64,000 nucleotides of DNA from UMGS1279 sp045577695 (GTDB taxonomy: Bacteria > Bacillota > Clostridia > Oscillospirales > Acutalibacteraceae), in NCBI GenBank assembly GCA_045577695.1, contig JAZNIW010000002.1, forward strand, positions 1 to 64,000. The letters run 5' to 3'. Position 1 is the stretch's first letter. Each line of letters starts with the position of its first letter. Both the position numbers and the translations under genes were made by a program. The notes below the pieces were generated by a model, which searched no databases, was not told where the DNA came from, and saw only the letters and a program-made list of their open reading frames with translations. Below are positions 41,390 through 50,735 of the stretch, in pieces.

Positions 41390-43531
41390 TTATTTTTTGG
41401 TCGTTTTTTTTGTAGTTTTCTTCTGGGTAGAAGCCTTTTTCTTGGCCGCTGCTTTTTCGCGCCCCTCCACACGGGTGGGACACTCACTGTTGATACAGTA
41501 GGTGCGACCACGCAATCCTTTTAGCATATATCCGCCGCAGGTTTCACACAATTCACCGGTCGGTATGCCGGGGGCGGCAAAATCACATTCCGGATAGTTG
41601 GAGCAAGCGTAAAAGGTCTTGCCTTTTTTGGATTTGCGTTTGACCAATGTCCCACCACATTTGGGACAGGGCTCTTTCACCTCATCTTCGGGCATAGGTT
41701 TGGCGTTTTTACACTCCGGAAAACCGGGGCAGGCCAAAAACTTACCGAAGCGACCACTTTTAACAACCATTTTACGGCCGCAACGTTCACACAACACGTC
41801 GCTTTCGACTTCAGGTACCGTTACCCGTTTCCCCTCCATCGCCGTTTCGGCTGCTTGCAACGCGGCTTCAAAATCAGTGTAGAAGGATTTCATCGTACTT
41901 TCAAAGGCTTTGGTTCCTTTTTCAATTTTATCCAAATTACCTTCCATATCAGCCGTAAATTGTATATCCAAAAAGGTTTCAAAATGCTCTACCAACAAGT
42001 CCACTACCACCATACCGAGGGCGGTTGGTTTTAAGGATTTTTGTTGGCGTTCGATATAATCTTTCGAGAGAATATTGCTGATAATCGGCGCATAGGTCGA
42101 GGGACGACCGATACCATTTTCATCCAGCGCCTTAATCAAGGTTGGCTCGGTATAACGGGCCGGCGGCGCGGTGAAATGTTGTTTTGAATCCCAATTTTTT
42201 GCCTGTACGGCATCCCCTTTTCGAAGGATGGGCAAACGGTCGTTCTTTTCTTCCTCGCTGTGGTCTCTTCCCTCTTGATAAAGCACCGTAAAGCCGTCGA
42301 ACGCAAGGGTGGTTTCGGTGGCCTTTAACAAATAGTTATCGGTGGTAATATCCACCCCGATAACATTCTGCACACCAACCGCCATCAAACTGGCGACAAA
42401 TCGACTCCAAATCAGTTGATACAGTTTGTATTGTTCATCGCTGAGTGCCGAACGCACCTTGGCCGGTGTGAGTTCCACATCGGTGGGACGAATGGCTTCG
42501 TGGGCATCCTGCGCCGAAGCCTTGCTTTTAAAATAGCGCGGTTTTTCGGGTAGATATTCCGCCCCATACTGACGCAGCACATAGGCGTTAGCGGCGGCTC
42601 TGGCCTCCTCCGAAATACGAAGGGAGTCGGTACGCATATAGGTAATCAAACCGGTCATTCCATAGCCTTCTACCGCAACCCCTTCGTAGAGTTGTTGCGC
42701 CACTTTCATCGTACGTTGGCCGGTGAAGTTAAGCTTGCGCGAGGCCTCTTGTTGCAGGGTAGAGGTGGTGAAAGGGGGCGCCGGTTGAATGTTTCGTTTT
42801 GTTTTTTTGACCTGTGCTACGGTAAAGTCGGCCGTTTTCAGTTCGGCCAAAATGCCTTCGACCTCCTCAGCCGAGTGAATGGTTTGTTTTTTGCCGTCCA
42901 CCCCGCCGTGGAAATGGGCATCGAACAGACTGCCGTCTTTATCCAATTTAACATCTATGGTCCAGTACTCCTCCGGAACAAAGGCTTCAATTTCGCGTTC
43001 GCGGTCGACAATCAAGCGCAGTGCCACCGATTGTACACGACCGGCAGAAAGGCCCCGTTTCACCTTCTTCCAAAGAAAGGGCGAAAGTTTGTATCCCACC
43101 ATACGGTCAAGTACGCGGCGGGCTTGTTGGGCATCCACCAAGTTTAAATCCAACTGTCTTGGTTGCTGCATACCTGCGGCGATTCCGCTCTTGGTAATTT
43201 CATTGAAGCAAACACGGTTGGCTTGGGTTAAATCCAAATTCAAAATCTGCGCCAAATGCCACGAAATGGCCTCTCCCTCACGGTCCGGGTCGGTAGCCAA
43301 AAAAACCTGTTCACTTTCTTTCGCGGCCTTTTTTAGTTCTTGAATCAATTCTTTTTTATCGGTCATATTAACATATTTCGGGCGGAAATGGTTTTCCACC
43401 TCAATCCCGAAGGTTGACTTCGGTAAGTCCCGAATATGCCCTTTGGAGGCCATCACGGTATAGTCTTTGCCCAGATATTTTTGAATGCTTTTGATTTTAC
43501 CCGGAGACTCCAAAATCACCAATTTTGACAT
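41390..43531 (-). CDS. topA: DNA topoisomerase I
   Basis: A 713-residue type IA topoisomerase that relaxes negative supercoils. The TOPRIM part has LVILESPGKIKSIQKYLG and DPDREGEAISWH; the active-site Tyr298 is in GLITYMRTDS. Three C-terminal four-Cys zinc fingers follow (CERC..CPGFPEC, CPKC..CSNYPEC, CETC..CINSEC). A Lys-rich tail (AAAKKKASTQKKTTKK) ends it. ATG 43531 is chosen over 43537 because GGAAG lies 6 bases before it. Confidence 0.97.
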   Translation of the reverse strand: MSKLVILESPGKIKSIQKYLGKDYTVMASKGHIRDLPKSTFGIEVENHFRPKYVNMTDKKELIQELKKAAKESEQVFLATDPDREGEAISWHLAQILNLDLTQANRVCFNEITKSGIAAGMQQPRQLDLNLVDAQQARRVLDRMVGYKLSPFLWKKVKRGLSAGRVQSVALRLIVDREREIEAFVPEEYWTIDVKLDKDGSLFDAHFHGGVDGKKQTIHSAEEVEGILAELKTADFTVAQVKKTKRNIQPAPPFTTSTLQQEASRKLNFTGQRTMKVAQQLYEGVAVEGYGMTGLITYMRTDSLRISEEARAAANAYVLRQYGAEYLPEKPRYFKSKASAQDAHEAIRPTDVELTPAKVRSALSDEQYKLYQLIWSRFVASLMAVGVQNVIGVDITTDNYLLKATETTLAFDGFTVLYQEGRDHSEEEKNDRLPILRKGDAVQAKNWDSKQHFTAPPARYTEPTLIKALDENGIGRPSTYAPIISNILSKDYIERQQKSLKPTALGMVVVDLLVEHFETFLDIQFTADMEGNLDKIEKGTKAFESTMKSFYTDFEAALQAAETAMEGKRVTVPEVESDVLCERCGRKMVVKSGRFGKFLACPGFPECKNAKPMPEDEVKEPCPKCGGTLVKRKSKKGKTFYACSNYPECDFAAPGIPTGELCETCGGYMLKGLRGRTYCINSECPTRVEGREKAAAKKKASTQKKTTKKTTKK

Positions 43532-43589
43532 TTCCATCTTCCATTCTATCTCATAATATCATCCAAGGAATTCCTTAGAGCGCGCTTTT

Positions 43590-44825
43590 TTATTTGCATT
43601 TTTGGTAGCGGCCCACCGGAACAGCCTTGATGTATCCATATAGTTCCAATTCGGTTACGGCGGCGATGAAAGGGCCGCCCGAGAGTCCACTTCGCTCGCG
43701 CAAAGTATCCGAAAATTCAATTTCTTCTTGAAAAGCCGCATATACTTTTTTGGCATTGGACGATGCCTTGATATCCCACGGGGCGACCGACCCGCCGATT
43801 ATAGGTGGTGATTCCACTCGACAAACGGGCGGCGATTTCTTCGCTGCGGTTCGGTTCTCTTGACGGGCCGCTTCCACACGGTAGCCTCGTTTGATTTCCT
43901 CGGTCAAACGCACACTCGTTTTGAGTGTATCCGGAAAGCGCCCGATATATACCGAAAGAATATCCTCTACCGCCAACAGAGGAATGGCGCCATCTCGCAA
44001 CAATTCGTTGGTACCGATATACTGCGACTGATTGATGGTGCCGGGCAACGCAAAGACCTCTTTTCCTTGTTCCATAGCATAAGTGGCAGTAATCAGGGCC
44101 CCACTTTTTTGACCGGCTTCTATCACCGCCACCCCAACCGACAACCCCGCAATCAAGCGATTGCGAATGGGAAAGGTGTAGCGTGTCGCCGATGTTTTGG
44201 GTTCGAACTCCGAAAGGAGCGTGCCGTGTTGTGCGGCACGCTGACGCAACGGTTCCTGCCGCATTAAATAATTGCTATCCAGCCCCGAACCCAACACCAC
44301 AATGGTTTTTCCGCCGGCATTGAGAGCACCAATATGGGCCATATTATCAATGCCAATGGCACCACCACTAACCACCGTAAATCCGGCAAGGGCTAAGTTA
44401 GCCGCTAAAGAATAGGCAGCCTTTTGACCGAGTTCGGTGCATTGGCGCGCCCCGACCACCCCGATGGTAGGGTCGGTTTGTGCAAGCGGTAGGCCGCGAG
44501 CAAACAGTACCGCCGGTGGATTTTCCATTGCAAGCAGTCGCTTTGGGTATTCTTCATCTTTGGGGGTAAGAATACGAATATTATGTTCTTGGCAGTAGGT
44601 AATGGTGTCTTGCAGTGTATCGCCGTCAATACGGGTCAGTCGACGACTTTCTGCCACCGAAAGCAAACCCGATTCTTTCCATTCGGCATCGGTCATACTG
44701 CAGACTTCCTCGAGCGAGGGACGAAGTACCAGTGCCTCTTGCCATTTGCCGTTGCCAACACCAAATAGGCGAGAAAGAAATAAATATCCCACCGTATAAG
44801 AAAAGGGAATGTGAAAGCGGTTCAT
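43590..44825 (-). CDS. dprA: DNA-processing protein DprA
   Basis: A 411-residue protein that loads RecA on incoming single-stranded DNA during transformation. The Rossmann core has GVVGARQCTELGQKAA, VVSGGAIGIDNMAHIGAL, VVLGSGLDSNYL and ALITATYAMEQGKEVFALPG. N-terminal SAM-like and C-terminal winged-helix parts are both present. ATG 44825 overlaps the stop of the methyltransferase gene; GGGAGATG is the RBS. Presence of DprA, with the ComEC-like protein near the end of the window, does not by itself prove competence. Confidence 0.95.
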   Translation of the reverse strand: MNRFHIPFSYTVGYLFLSRLFGVGNGKWQEALVLRPSLEEVCSMTDAEWKESGLLSVAESRRLTRIDGDTLQDTITYCQEHNIRILTPKDEEYPKRLLAMENPPAVLFARGLPLAQTDPTIGVVGARQCTELGQKAAYSLAANLALAGFTVVSGGAIGIDNMAHIGALNAGGKTIVVLGSGLDSNYLMRQEPLRQRAAQHGTLLSEFEPKTSATRYTFPIRNRLIAGLSVGVAVIEAGQKSGALITATYAMEQGKEVFALPGTINQSQYIGTNELLRDGAIPLLAVEDILSVYIGRFPDTLKTSVRLTEEIKRGYRVEAARQENRTAAKKSPPVCRVESPPIIGGSVAPWDIKASSNAKKVYAAFQEEIEFSDTLRERSGLSGGPFIAAVTELELYGYIKAVPVGRYQKCK

Positions 44826-45592
44826 CGGCCCATCTCCCACATCACAATGGTGGCTGCCATAGCGGCATTAAGTGACTCGGCACGCCCCACCATTGGAATG
44901 GTGAGACGACGGTCGCAAAGCATCTTGGCGGCCTCGCTTAACCCATTGGCCTCGTTGCCGATAAGGACAATTTCTTTTTGCCCGAAAGAAATGTTTTGAA
45001 CGGGGGTAGCGTCGGCATCTACCACCGTAGCATTTAGGGTGAATCCCTGTTGCCGATACTCTTGTAAGGTGCCGAGAAAATCCTTTGTGCAACAAACCGG
45101 TAGGCGCAACAAAGCACCCATCGAAGCCCGCAATGATTTGGGCGAAAAGGGGTCTACCCCCTGGTTGGCTACCAACAACCCGGCAAAGCCAAGGGCTTCG
45201 GCTGTGCGGGCAGCCGCTCCCAAATTGGAAGGGTCGCTAACCTTTTCAAAAGCGAGAAAACGTCCCTCTTTCGGCAAAATCGGCGGACGGGTAAAGGCAA
45301 CCACCAACAAAATTCCCTGCGGTGAACAAGTATCCGACATTTTGGCATAAACCGCCTCGGAAACTTCTTCGCAAACAGCGGCACGAACAGAGAGGGCAGA
45401 GATTAAATCAGGTTCGGCGACTACCACCGAAGCGGTATAATAAAGTTCTTGTATGATAAGATTATCTTGCAAAGCCTCTTGGCAAAGACGTGTTCCCTCC
45501 AGCAAAAAAACGCCGTTTTCCCGCCGTTTGCGCGCCGAAGCGGTAAGTTGCGCCACCCGTTTTACACGGGCATTATCCTTGGATGTAATCAC
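44822..45592 (-). CDS. SpoU/TrmH-family RNA 2'-O-methyltransferase
   Basis: A 256-residue SPOUT methyltransferase. An N-terminal substrate-binding domain (NARVKRVAQLTASARKRRENGVFLLEG) precedes the knotted domain with FEKVSDPSNLGAAARTAEALG, VLIGNEANGLSEAA and IPMVGRAESLNAAMAATIVMWE. The SPOUT motifs 1-3 are complete. Target is probably rRNA (RlmB-like). It starts at GTG 45592 and begins the long minus-strand run ending with leuS. Confidence 0.92.
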   Translation of the reverse strand: MITSKDNARVKRVAQLTASARKRRENGVFLLEGTRLCQEALQDNLIIQELYYTASVVVAEPDLISALSVRAAVCEEVSEAVYAKMSDTCSPQGILLVVAFTRPPILPKEGRFLAFEKVSDPSNLGAAARTAEALGFAGLLVANQGVDPFSPKSLRASMGALLRLPVCCTKDFLGTLQEYRQQGFTLNATVVDADATPVQNISFGQKEIVLIGNEANGLSEAAKMLCDRRLTIPMVGRAESLNAAMAATIVMWEMGR

Positions 45593-45634
45593 CTAAAATC
45601 CCCCTCTCTCTTCTCGGTTTTTTCGGTCAATAAA

Positions 45635-45673
45635 AATGAAAAACCGCCCGAGAAACTCATTTGTACTCGGGCG
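45635..45673 (-). terminator. terminator after rplT
   Basis: The arms CGCCCGAG (45645-45652) and CTCGGGCG (45666-45673) form an 8-bp stem, followed on the minus strand by GTTTTTCATTTTT. Confidence 0.88.
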
Positions 45674-45680
45674 AAATTCA

Positions 45681-46040
45681 TTATTTTTCCAACGCGGTTT
45701 TAGACGCCTTTACCAAAGTGGCAAAGCCCTTCGCATCGTTTACGGCCAAGTCGGCAAGCATCTTGCGATTCATTTCAATGCCGGCTTTTTTCAGACCGTT
45801 CATAAAGGTAGAATAATTCATACCATTGATTTTAGCAGCAGCCGAAATACGAGTAATCCACAGACGGCGGAAATCACGTTTTTTCAGTTTACGGCCAATG
45901 TAGGCATAGTTGCCGGATTTCATAACAGCTTCTTTTGCCGTTTTAAACAATCTATGCTTTGCACCAAAGTAGCCTTTGGCAAGTTTTAAAACTTTTTTTC
46001 TTCTTTTGCGCGTCATCATAGCGCCTTTTACTCGTGCCAT
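45681..46040 (-). CDS. rplT: 50S ribosomal protein L20
   Basis: A 119-residue early-assembly 23S rRNA-binding protein, beginning ARVKGAMMTRKRRKKVLKLAKGYFG and carrying the RDRRLWITRISAA-like LWITRISAAAKINGM stretch. In Firmicutes it represses its own operon by binding the infC leader. It is the last gene of infC-rpmI-rplT. Confidence 0.98.
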   Translation of the reverse strand: MARVKGAMMTRKRRKKVLKLAKGYFGAKHRLFKTAKEAVMKSGNYAYIGRKLKKRDFRRLWITRISAAAKINGMNYSTFMNGLKKAGIEMNRKMLADLAVNDAKGFATLVKASKTALEK

Positions 46041-46065
46041 TTATCGTTACCTCCGTTATTTTTAC

Positions 46066-46263
46066 TTATTTGTAAGGAATCATTTTCTTGACCGCGGCTA
46101 CATTGGTTGCGTCGGCAACAACGGTCTTGCGAAGATTTCTCTTGCGTTTGGTAGTCTTCTTGTTCAAGATGTGCGATTTAAAAGCGTGGGCGCGTTTTAC
46201 CTTTCCATTCTTGGTCAGTTTAAAACGTTTTTTTGCGCCACTGTGAGTTTTGATTTTCGGCAT
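46066..46263 (-). CDS. rpmI: 50S ribosomal protein L35
   Basis: A 65-residue basic protein, PKIKTHSGAKKRFKLTKNGKVKR then HILNKKTTKRKRNLRK, the standard L35 sequence. AAGGAGG lies before the ATG. Middle gene of the infC operon. Confidence 0.98.
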   Translation of the reverse strand: MPKIKTHSGAKKRFKLTKNGKVKRAHAFKSHILNKKTTKRKRNLRKTVVADATNVAAVKKMIPYK

Positions 46264-46297
46264 TTTTATATCCTCCTTATAAAACCATTCGTTTTGA

Positions 46298-46816
46298 TTA
46301 TTTTACCGGCTTCGGGGCTAAAAACATCAGCATATTGCGGCCTTCCATTTTCGCGGGCTTTTCCACAACAGAAAACTCCGAACAAAATTCAGCGAAGCGT
46401 TTCATATTTTCCAAACCGATTTCGGGATGTCCCATCTCACGGCCGCGGAAGCGAATGGAAACCTTTACTTTGTGTCCCGATTGCAAAAATTTCTTGGCGT
46501 GGTTTCCTTTGGTTTCGAAATCGTGGGTATCAATACTAAGCCCCAAACGGATTTCTTTCATTTCCACCACTTTTTGGTTTTTACGCGATTCCTTTTCCCG
46601 CTTGGTCTGGTCAAAACGGTATTTTCCGTAATCCATAATTTTGCAGACAACCGGCGTAGCATTGGGCGACATACAAACCAAATCCAAATCCTTGCCGTAG
46701 GCGATTTCCAAAGCGGCAGACGTTTTCATAATGCCGAGTTGGGAACCGTCGGTGTCGATGACACGCACTTCCTTTTCGCGAATGTCCTCGTTAATGGTTA
46801 ACTCTTTCATGCTGAT
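46298..46816 (-). CDS. infC: translation initiation factor IF-3, probable AUC start
   Basis: A 172-residue IF-3 with two domains joined by a lysine-rich linker: LTINEDIREKEVRVID, DLVCMSPNATPVVCKIMDYGKYRF, then EMKEIRLGLSIDTHDFETK and VSIRFRGREMGHPEIG. Start choice matters: GGAGGTG lies 7 bases before an ATC at 46816 (ATC-AGC-ATG-AAA), and 13 bases before the ATG at 46810. IF-3 genes use rare AUU/AUC starts for self-control, and the family start I-S-K-D/E lines up with this ATC. An IF-3 autoregulation is therefore likely, in addition to the leader terminator. Confidence 0.95.
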   Translation of the reverse strand: MSMKELTINEDIREKEVRVIDTDGSQLGIMKTSAALEIAYGKDLDLVCMSPNATPVVCKIMDYGKYRFDQTKREKESRKNQKVVEMKEIRLGLSIDTHDFETKGNHAKKFLQSGHKVKVSIRFRGREMGHPEIGLENMKRFAEFCSEFSVVEKPAKMEGRNMLMFLAPKPVK

Positions 46817-46835
46817 TGCAAGCACCTCCAAAACC

Positions 46836-46980
46836 TAAAAAAGCACGGACAGCCAAAACCGTCCGCGCCAATAAAGCAACACAAGAAACGTACCCCCACA
46901 TTGGGAAGAACGTGCCTTTATTGACCCTTTTGGAAAACCGGAGGGTGAGAACGGTCGGTCTGTTCTTCTTTCTTGTCGAC
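46836..46980 (-). promoter_or_regulatory. L20-type leader with attenuator terminator
   Basis: The leader between the promoter and infC is about 145 nt. It ends with a terminator: GCGCGGACGG/CTGTCCGTGC stem (46843-46868) followed by TTTTTT on the minus strand, located just before the infC RBS. This is the layout of the L20 leader that mediates L20-dependent attenuation in Firmicutes. Paired ACCG/CGGT segments upstream (46943-46962) could make the L20 binding structure; this was not folded. Confidence 0.75.
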
Positions 46981-46984
46981 GAAC

Positions 46985-47013
46985 ATCATACCACAATCTT
47001 TTCCCCTTGTCAA
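46985..47013 (-). promoter_or_regulatory. infC operon promoter
   Basis: Perfect TTGACA (complement of 47008-47013), 17-bp spacer and TATGAT (complement of 46985-46990). Confidence 0.88.
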
Positions 47014-47041
47014 GAGGAAATTTTTATTTTTCGGCCCGTTA

Positions 47042-49003
47042 TTATTCCAATTCAAACGCACCGGTATAAAGCTGATAATATCTTCCCTGTTCGGCTATCA
47101 ACTGCTCATGACTGCCCCGCTCGATAATCCGTCCTTGGTCCAGCACCATAATCACATCCGCATTTTGCACCGTCGAAAGGCGGTGGGCAATCACAAAGAC
47201 AGTGCGTCCTTTCATCAGACTATCCATTCCTTTTTGCACGATAGATTCCGTGTGAGTGTCTATGCTGGAGGTGGCCTCATCCAAAATCATAACCGGTGGG
47301 TCCGCCACAGCAGCGCGCGCAATTGAAATCAGCTGGCGTTGCCCTTGCGAAAGGCCGGCACCATCCCCTGACAGCACGGTATCGTACCCGTTGGGCAACA
47401 TTCGGATAAAACTGTCGGCATTGGCCAATTTTGCCGCCGCGATACATTCTTCATCGGTGGCATCCAATTTCCCGTACCGAATATTTTCCATTACGGTATC
47501 CGTAAACAGGTTGACCTCCTGCAATACCACACCCAGCGAGCGGCGTAAATCTTCTTTGCGAATCTTATCAATGTTGATGCCGTCGTAATGAATTTTTCCC
47601 TTTTTGATATCATAAAAGCGATTAATCAAATTGGTAATGGTGGTTTTGCCGGCACCGGTAGCCCCCACAAAGGCCACCTTTTGTCCCGGCTCGGCATACA
47701 GCGTGATATCGTGCAGAACGGTTTTTTCTTCGGTGTAACCGAAGTCCACGTGGGTGAGTTTAACATCGCCGGCCAACTCGGTATAGGTCACGCTGCCGTC
47801 TCCGTGACAGTGTTTCCAAGCCCATAATCCGGTACGGCAATCGCTTTCGACAAGTCCGTTTTCGGTACGGCGAGCATTCACCAAGGTAACATACCCCTCA
47901 TCATGTTCCTCTACCTCGTCCATCAAGGCGAAAATGCGCGCAGCACCGGCCATAGCCATCACCACCGAATTAATCTGTTGCGACACCTGATTGATAGGCA
48001 TAGTAAAGTTGCGGCTGAGCAATAAAAAGGAAGCTATGCTCCCCAAGGTAAGACCACCAAATCCGCCGAAGGTTACTCCCGCAATAGTCCCAAATCCGCT
48101 CACGGCCAAAAGAGCACCCAATACCGCCACCAACACATACTGAATGTGGCCCATATTGTTCATCAATGGCCCCATTATATTGGCAATGGCATTGGCCTTG
48201 GTCGCATCCTCGCAAAGTTCTTGGTTAAACCGGTCAAAATCCTGCTTGGCTCTTTCTTCGCGGCAAAACACCTTAACCACCTTCTGGCCGTTTACCATCT
48301 CCTCAATATACCCGTTCATACGGCCTATGGCTTTTTGTTGCCCGACAAAGTAGACCCCCATCTTTCCTCCGATTTTGCCGGCCAAAGCCATCATTGCCGC
48401 CACCGTAAGCAATACAAAAACCGTTAAATACACGCTGATGGAAAGCATCGCAAAAAAGACCGACGTAATGGAAACGATGGAATGAAATAACTGCGGAACA
48501 CTTTGAGAAATCATCTGCCGCAGCGTATCGGTATCGTTGGTATAATGGCTCATAATCTCGCCGTGGGAATGGGTATCAAAATACCGAATGGGCAACCGCT
48601 GCATATGGCCAAACATATTATCCCGCACCGTTTTTAACACACCTTGGGAAATCTTCACCATTAAAATTTGATACGCATAACCTGCCACAACTCCCAACAA
48701 ACAAACCACCGCCAAAGCCAAAACGGCTCGGAGTAGAGGCATAAAATCGGCTACCCCGCCGGCATCAACCGTTTGCAACATCGGGGTGATGTAACGGTCG
48801 ATCAACTTTCCGATGGAAGAAGAAACTACCACGTTCGTCACTGCACTGATGATGATGCAAAGCAACACCAATCCCAAACGAAATTTATAGGGCAACAATA
48901 AGGAAAGCAACCGTGCAACCGTTTTTTTATCCGGCCGCGCAATGGGTTTTCCATTCATATGGCCAACCTTTTGGCCGAATCGGCCGCCTCTACCGTGCAT
49001 CAT
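47042..49003 (-). CDS. heterodimeric ABC exporter subunit, catalytic-Glu half
   Basis: A 653-residue half-transporter with six transmembrane segments (first about residue 40) and a C-terminal ATPase domain. Walker A is VGATGAGKTTI, Walker B is VMILDEATSSID with the catalytic Glu, but the signature is LSQGQRQL instead of LSGGQ. An insert of about 45 residues (RTENGLVESDCRTG to VTYTELAGD) lies between the membrane and ATPase domains. The start MMHGRGG at 49003 follows AAAGGGGGG; the frame upstream is the partner gene. It overlaps the other half by 14 bases. Substrate is probably a drug, peptide or lipid. Confidence 0.92.
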   Translation of the reverse strand: MMHGRGGRFGQKVGHMNGKPIARPDKKTVARLLSLLLPYKFRLGLVLLCIIISAVTNVVVSSSIGKLIDRYITPMLQTVDAGGVADFMPLLRAVLALAVVCLLGVVAGYAYQILMVKISQGVLKTVRDNMFGHMQRLPIRYFDTHSHGEIMSHYTNDTDTLRQMISQSVPQLFHSIVSITSVFFAMLSISVYLTVFVLLTVAAMMALAGKIGGKMGVYFVGQQKAIGRMNGYIEEMVNGQKVVKVFCREERAKQDFDRFNQELCEDATKANAIANIMGPLMNNMGHIQYVLVAVLGALLAVSGFGTIAGVTFGGFGGLTLGSIASFLLLSRNFTMPINQVSQQINSVVMAMAGAARIFALMDEVEEHDEGYVTLVNARRTENGLVESDCRTGLWAWKHCHGDGSVTYTELAGDVKLTHVDFGYTEEKTVLHDITLYAEPGQKVAFVGATGAGKTTITNLINRFYDIKKGKIHYDGINIDKIRKEDLRRSLGVVLQEVNLFTDTVMENIRYGKLDATDEECIAAAKLANADSFIRMLPNGYDTVLSGDGAGLSQGQRQLISIARAAVADPPVMILDEATSSIDTHTESIVQKGMDSLMKGRTVFVIAHRLSTVQNADVIMVLDQGRIIERGSHEQLIAEQGRYYQLYTGAFELE

Positions 49004-50735
49004 GGTGAAGCCCCCCTTTCTCTTGTGACTCATACACTTCGCGATAAATGGCATTGGTGGCCAACAATTCGTCGTGAGTGCCGATGCCATCCAGCCGTCC
49101 ATCCTCCAGCACCAAAATCAAATCGGCGTGTTTCACCGAAGAAATACGCTGGGCAATAATAATTTTCGTGGTATCGGGCAGAGTCTTTGCCAAGCCCTTT
49201 TGAATGAGGGCATCGGTTTTGGTGTCGACCGCGCTGGTCGAATCGTCGAAGATAATCACCTTAGGATTTTTTAAAAGGGCACGTGCAATACAAAGCCGTT
49301 GTTTTTGTCCCCCCGAAACATTGGTGCCGTCTTGCTCAATAAAGGTATCGTACCCATTTTCCATCTCCTGTATAAAGGAATCGGCCTGTGCAATGCGGCA
49401 GGCTTCCACCAACTGTTGGTCGGTGGCTGCTGCATTGCCCCAACGCAAATTTTCTTTTACGGTGCCCGAAAATAACACATTTTTTTGCAAGACTACCGCC
49501 ACCTGGTTACGCAAGGTTTGAATATCGTAATCCCGCACATCTACCCCTCCAACCGAAACCGAGCCGCTCTTCACATCGTAAAGACGCGGAATCAAGCTCA
49601 CCAAGGTTGATTTGGCGCTACCGGTCGCACCGATAATGCCGACCGTATCGCCCGATCGAAGAGAGAAAGAAATATCTTTAATGCAGCTTTCACCTTGCCC
49701 GCTCTTCTTCCCATAGGCAAAGGAAACGTGATCGAACACAATGCTGCCATCGGCCACTTTGGTCACGGGATTGGCGGGGTTTTTTAAATCGGTTTCTTCC
49801 CGTAATACCTCGCAGACCCGTTCGGCCGAAGCGCGTGAAATGGTTAGCATAACAAAAATCATTGAAAGCATCATCAAGCTCGAAAGCACCTGCATGGCGT
49901 AGGTAATCATACTAAGCAATTCGCCCTCGGTCATACTGTGCGATACAATAAGTTTTGTACCAAACCAAGCAATCAGCAACATCCCACCATACATACACAT
50001 TTGCATCAAAGGAGAATTTAAGGCCACCCATTTTTCAGCCGTGACAAAATCGCGATAAATGGTTCCCGAAACGTCACAGAATTTTTCTTTTTCATATTCT
50101 TCCCGCACGTAAGATTTGACCACGCGGATACCTCGCAGATTTTCCTGTACCACGCCGTTTAATTTATCGTAGGTTTTGAAGGTGCGGCGAAAAATGGGGT
50201 GTGCGTGGGAGATAATCCAAAACAAGCCAACCCCTAATATAGGTATAATACCTAAGAAAATAAGGGCCAAGCGGTAATTGACCTGAAAGGCCATTATTAA
50301 AGAAAACAAAAAGATAGAAGGACTTCGAAAAGCAATGCGAATGACCATTTGATAGGCGTTTTGCAGATTGGTGACGTCGGTGGTAAGCCGCGTAACCAAT
50401 CCCGAAGTGGAGAATTTATCGATGCCGGTAAAGGAAAAATTTTGAATGTTGTGATACATATCGTGCCGTACATTCTTGGCGAACCCGGCCGATGCTACCG
50501 CCGACCAACGCGCCGATAACAAACCGAACGCCATCGAAAGCAGGCAGCAAATCAGTATAACCAAGCAACACCAGCCAACGTAGCGCATATCCCCTTTGTT
50601 TAGGCCGTTATCAATCAATTTGGCCATAATAAGGGGAATAATTACCTCCATTGCCACCTCTAACATAATTGTTATCGGAGCTAAAACAGAAGGGAGTTTA
50701 TACTCCCGTATGCATTTTGCCAATTGTTTTATCAT
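48990..50735 (-). CDS. heterodimeric ABC exporter subunit, degenerate-site half
   Basis: A 581-residue half-transporter with six transmembrane segments and an ATPase domain. Walker A reads GATGSAKST (Ala for the usual Gly), the signature is the canonical VSGGQKQR, and Walker B is VIIFDDSTSAVD, with Asp in place of the catalytic Glu. This is the degenerate half of an asymmetric pair like BmrC/BmrD or TM287/288; the partner has the good Walker B and a weak signature. Its start overlaps the MarR gene stop by 4 bases, so all three genes are one operon. Confidence 0.93.
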   Translation of the reverse strand: MIKQLAKCIREYKLPSVLAPITIMLEVAMEVIIPLIMAKLIDNGLNKGDMRYVGWCCLVILICCLLSMAFGLLSARWSAVASAGFAKNVRHDMYHNIQNFSFTGIDKFSTSGLVTRLTTDVTNLQNAYQMVIRIAFRSPSIFLFSLIMAFQVNYRLALIFLGIIPILGVGLFWIISHAHPIFRRTFKTYDKLNGVVQENLRGIRVVKSYVREEYEKEKFCDVSGTIYRDFVTAEKWVALNSPLMQMCMYGGMLLIAWFGTKLIVSHSMTEGELLSMITYAMQVLSSLMMLSMIFVMLTISRASAERVCEVLREETDLKNPANPVTKVADGSIVFDHVSFAYGKKSGQGESCIKDISFSLRSGDTVGIIGATGSAKSTLVSLIPRLYDVKSGSVSVGGVDVRDYDIQTLRNQVAVVLQKNVLFSGTVKENLRWGNAAATDQQLVEACRIAQADSFIQEMENGYDTFIEQDGTNVSGGQKQRLCIARALLKNPKVIIFDDSTSAVDTKTDALIQKGLAKTLPDTTKIIIAQRISSVKHADLILVLEDGRLDGIGTHDELLATNAIYREVYESQEKGGLHHDAR

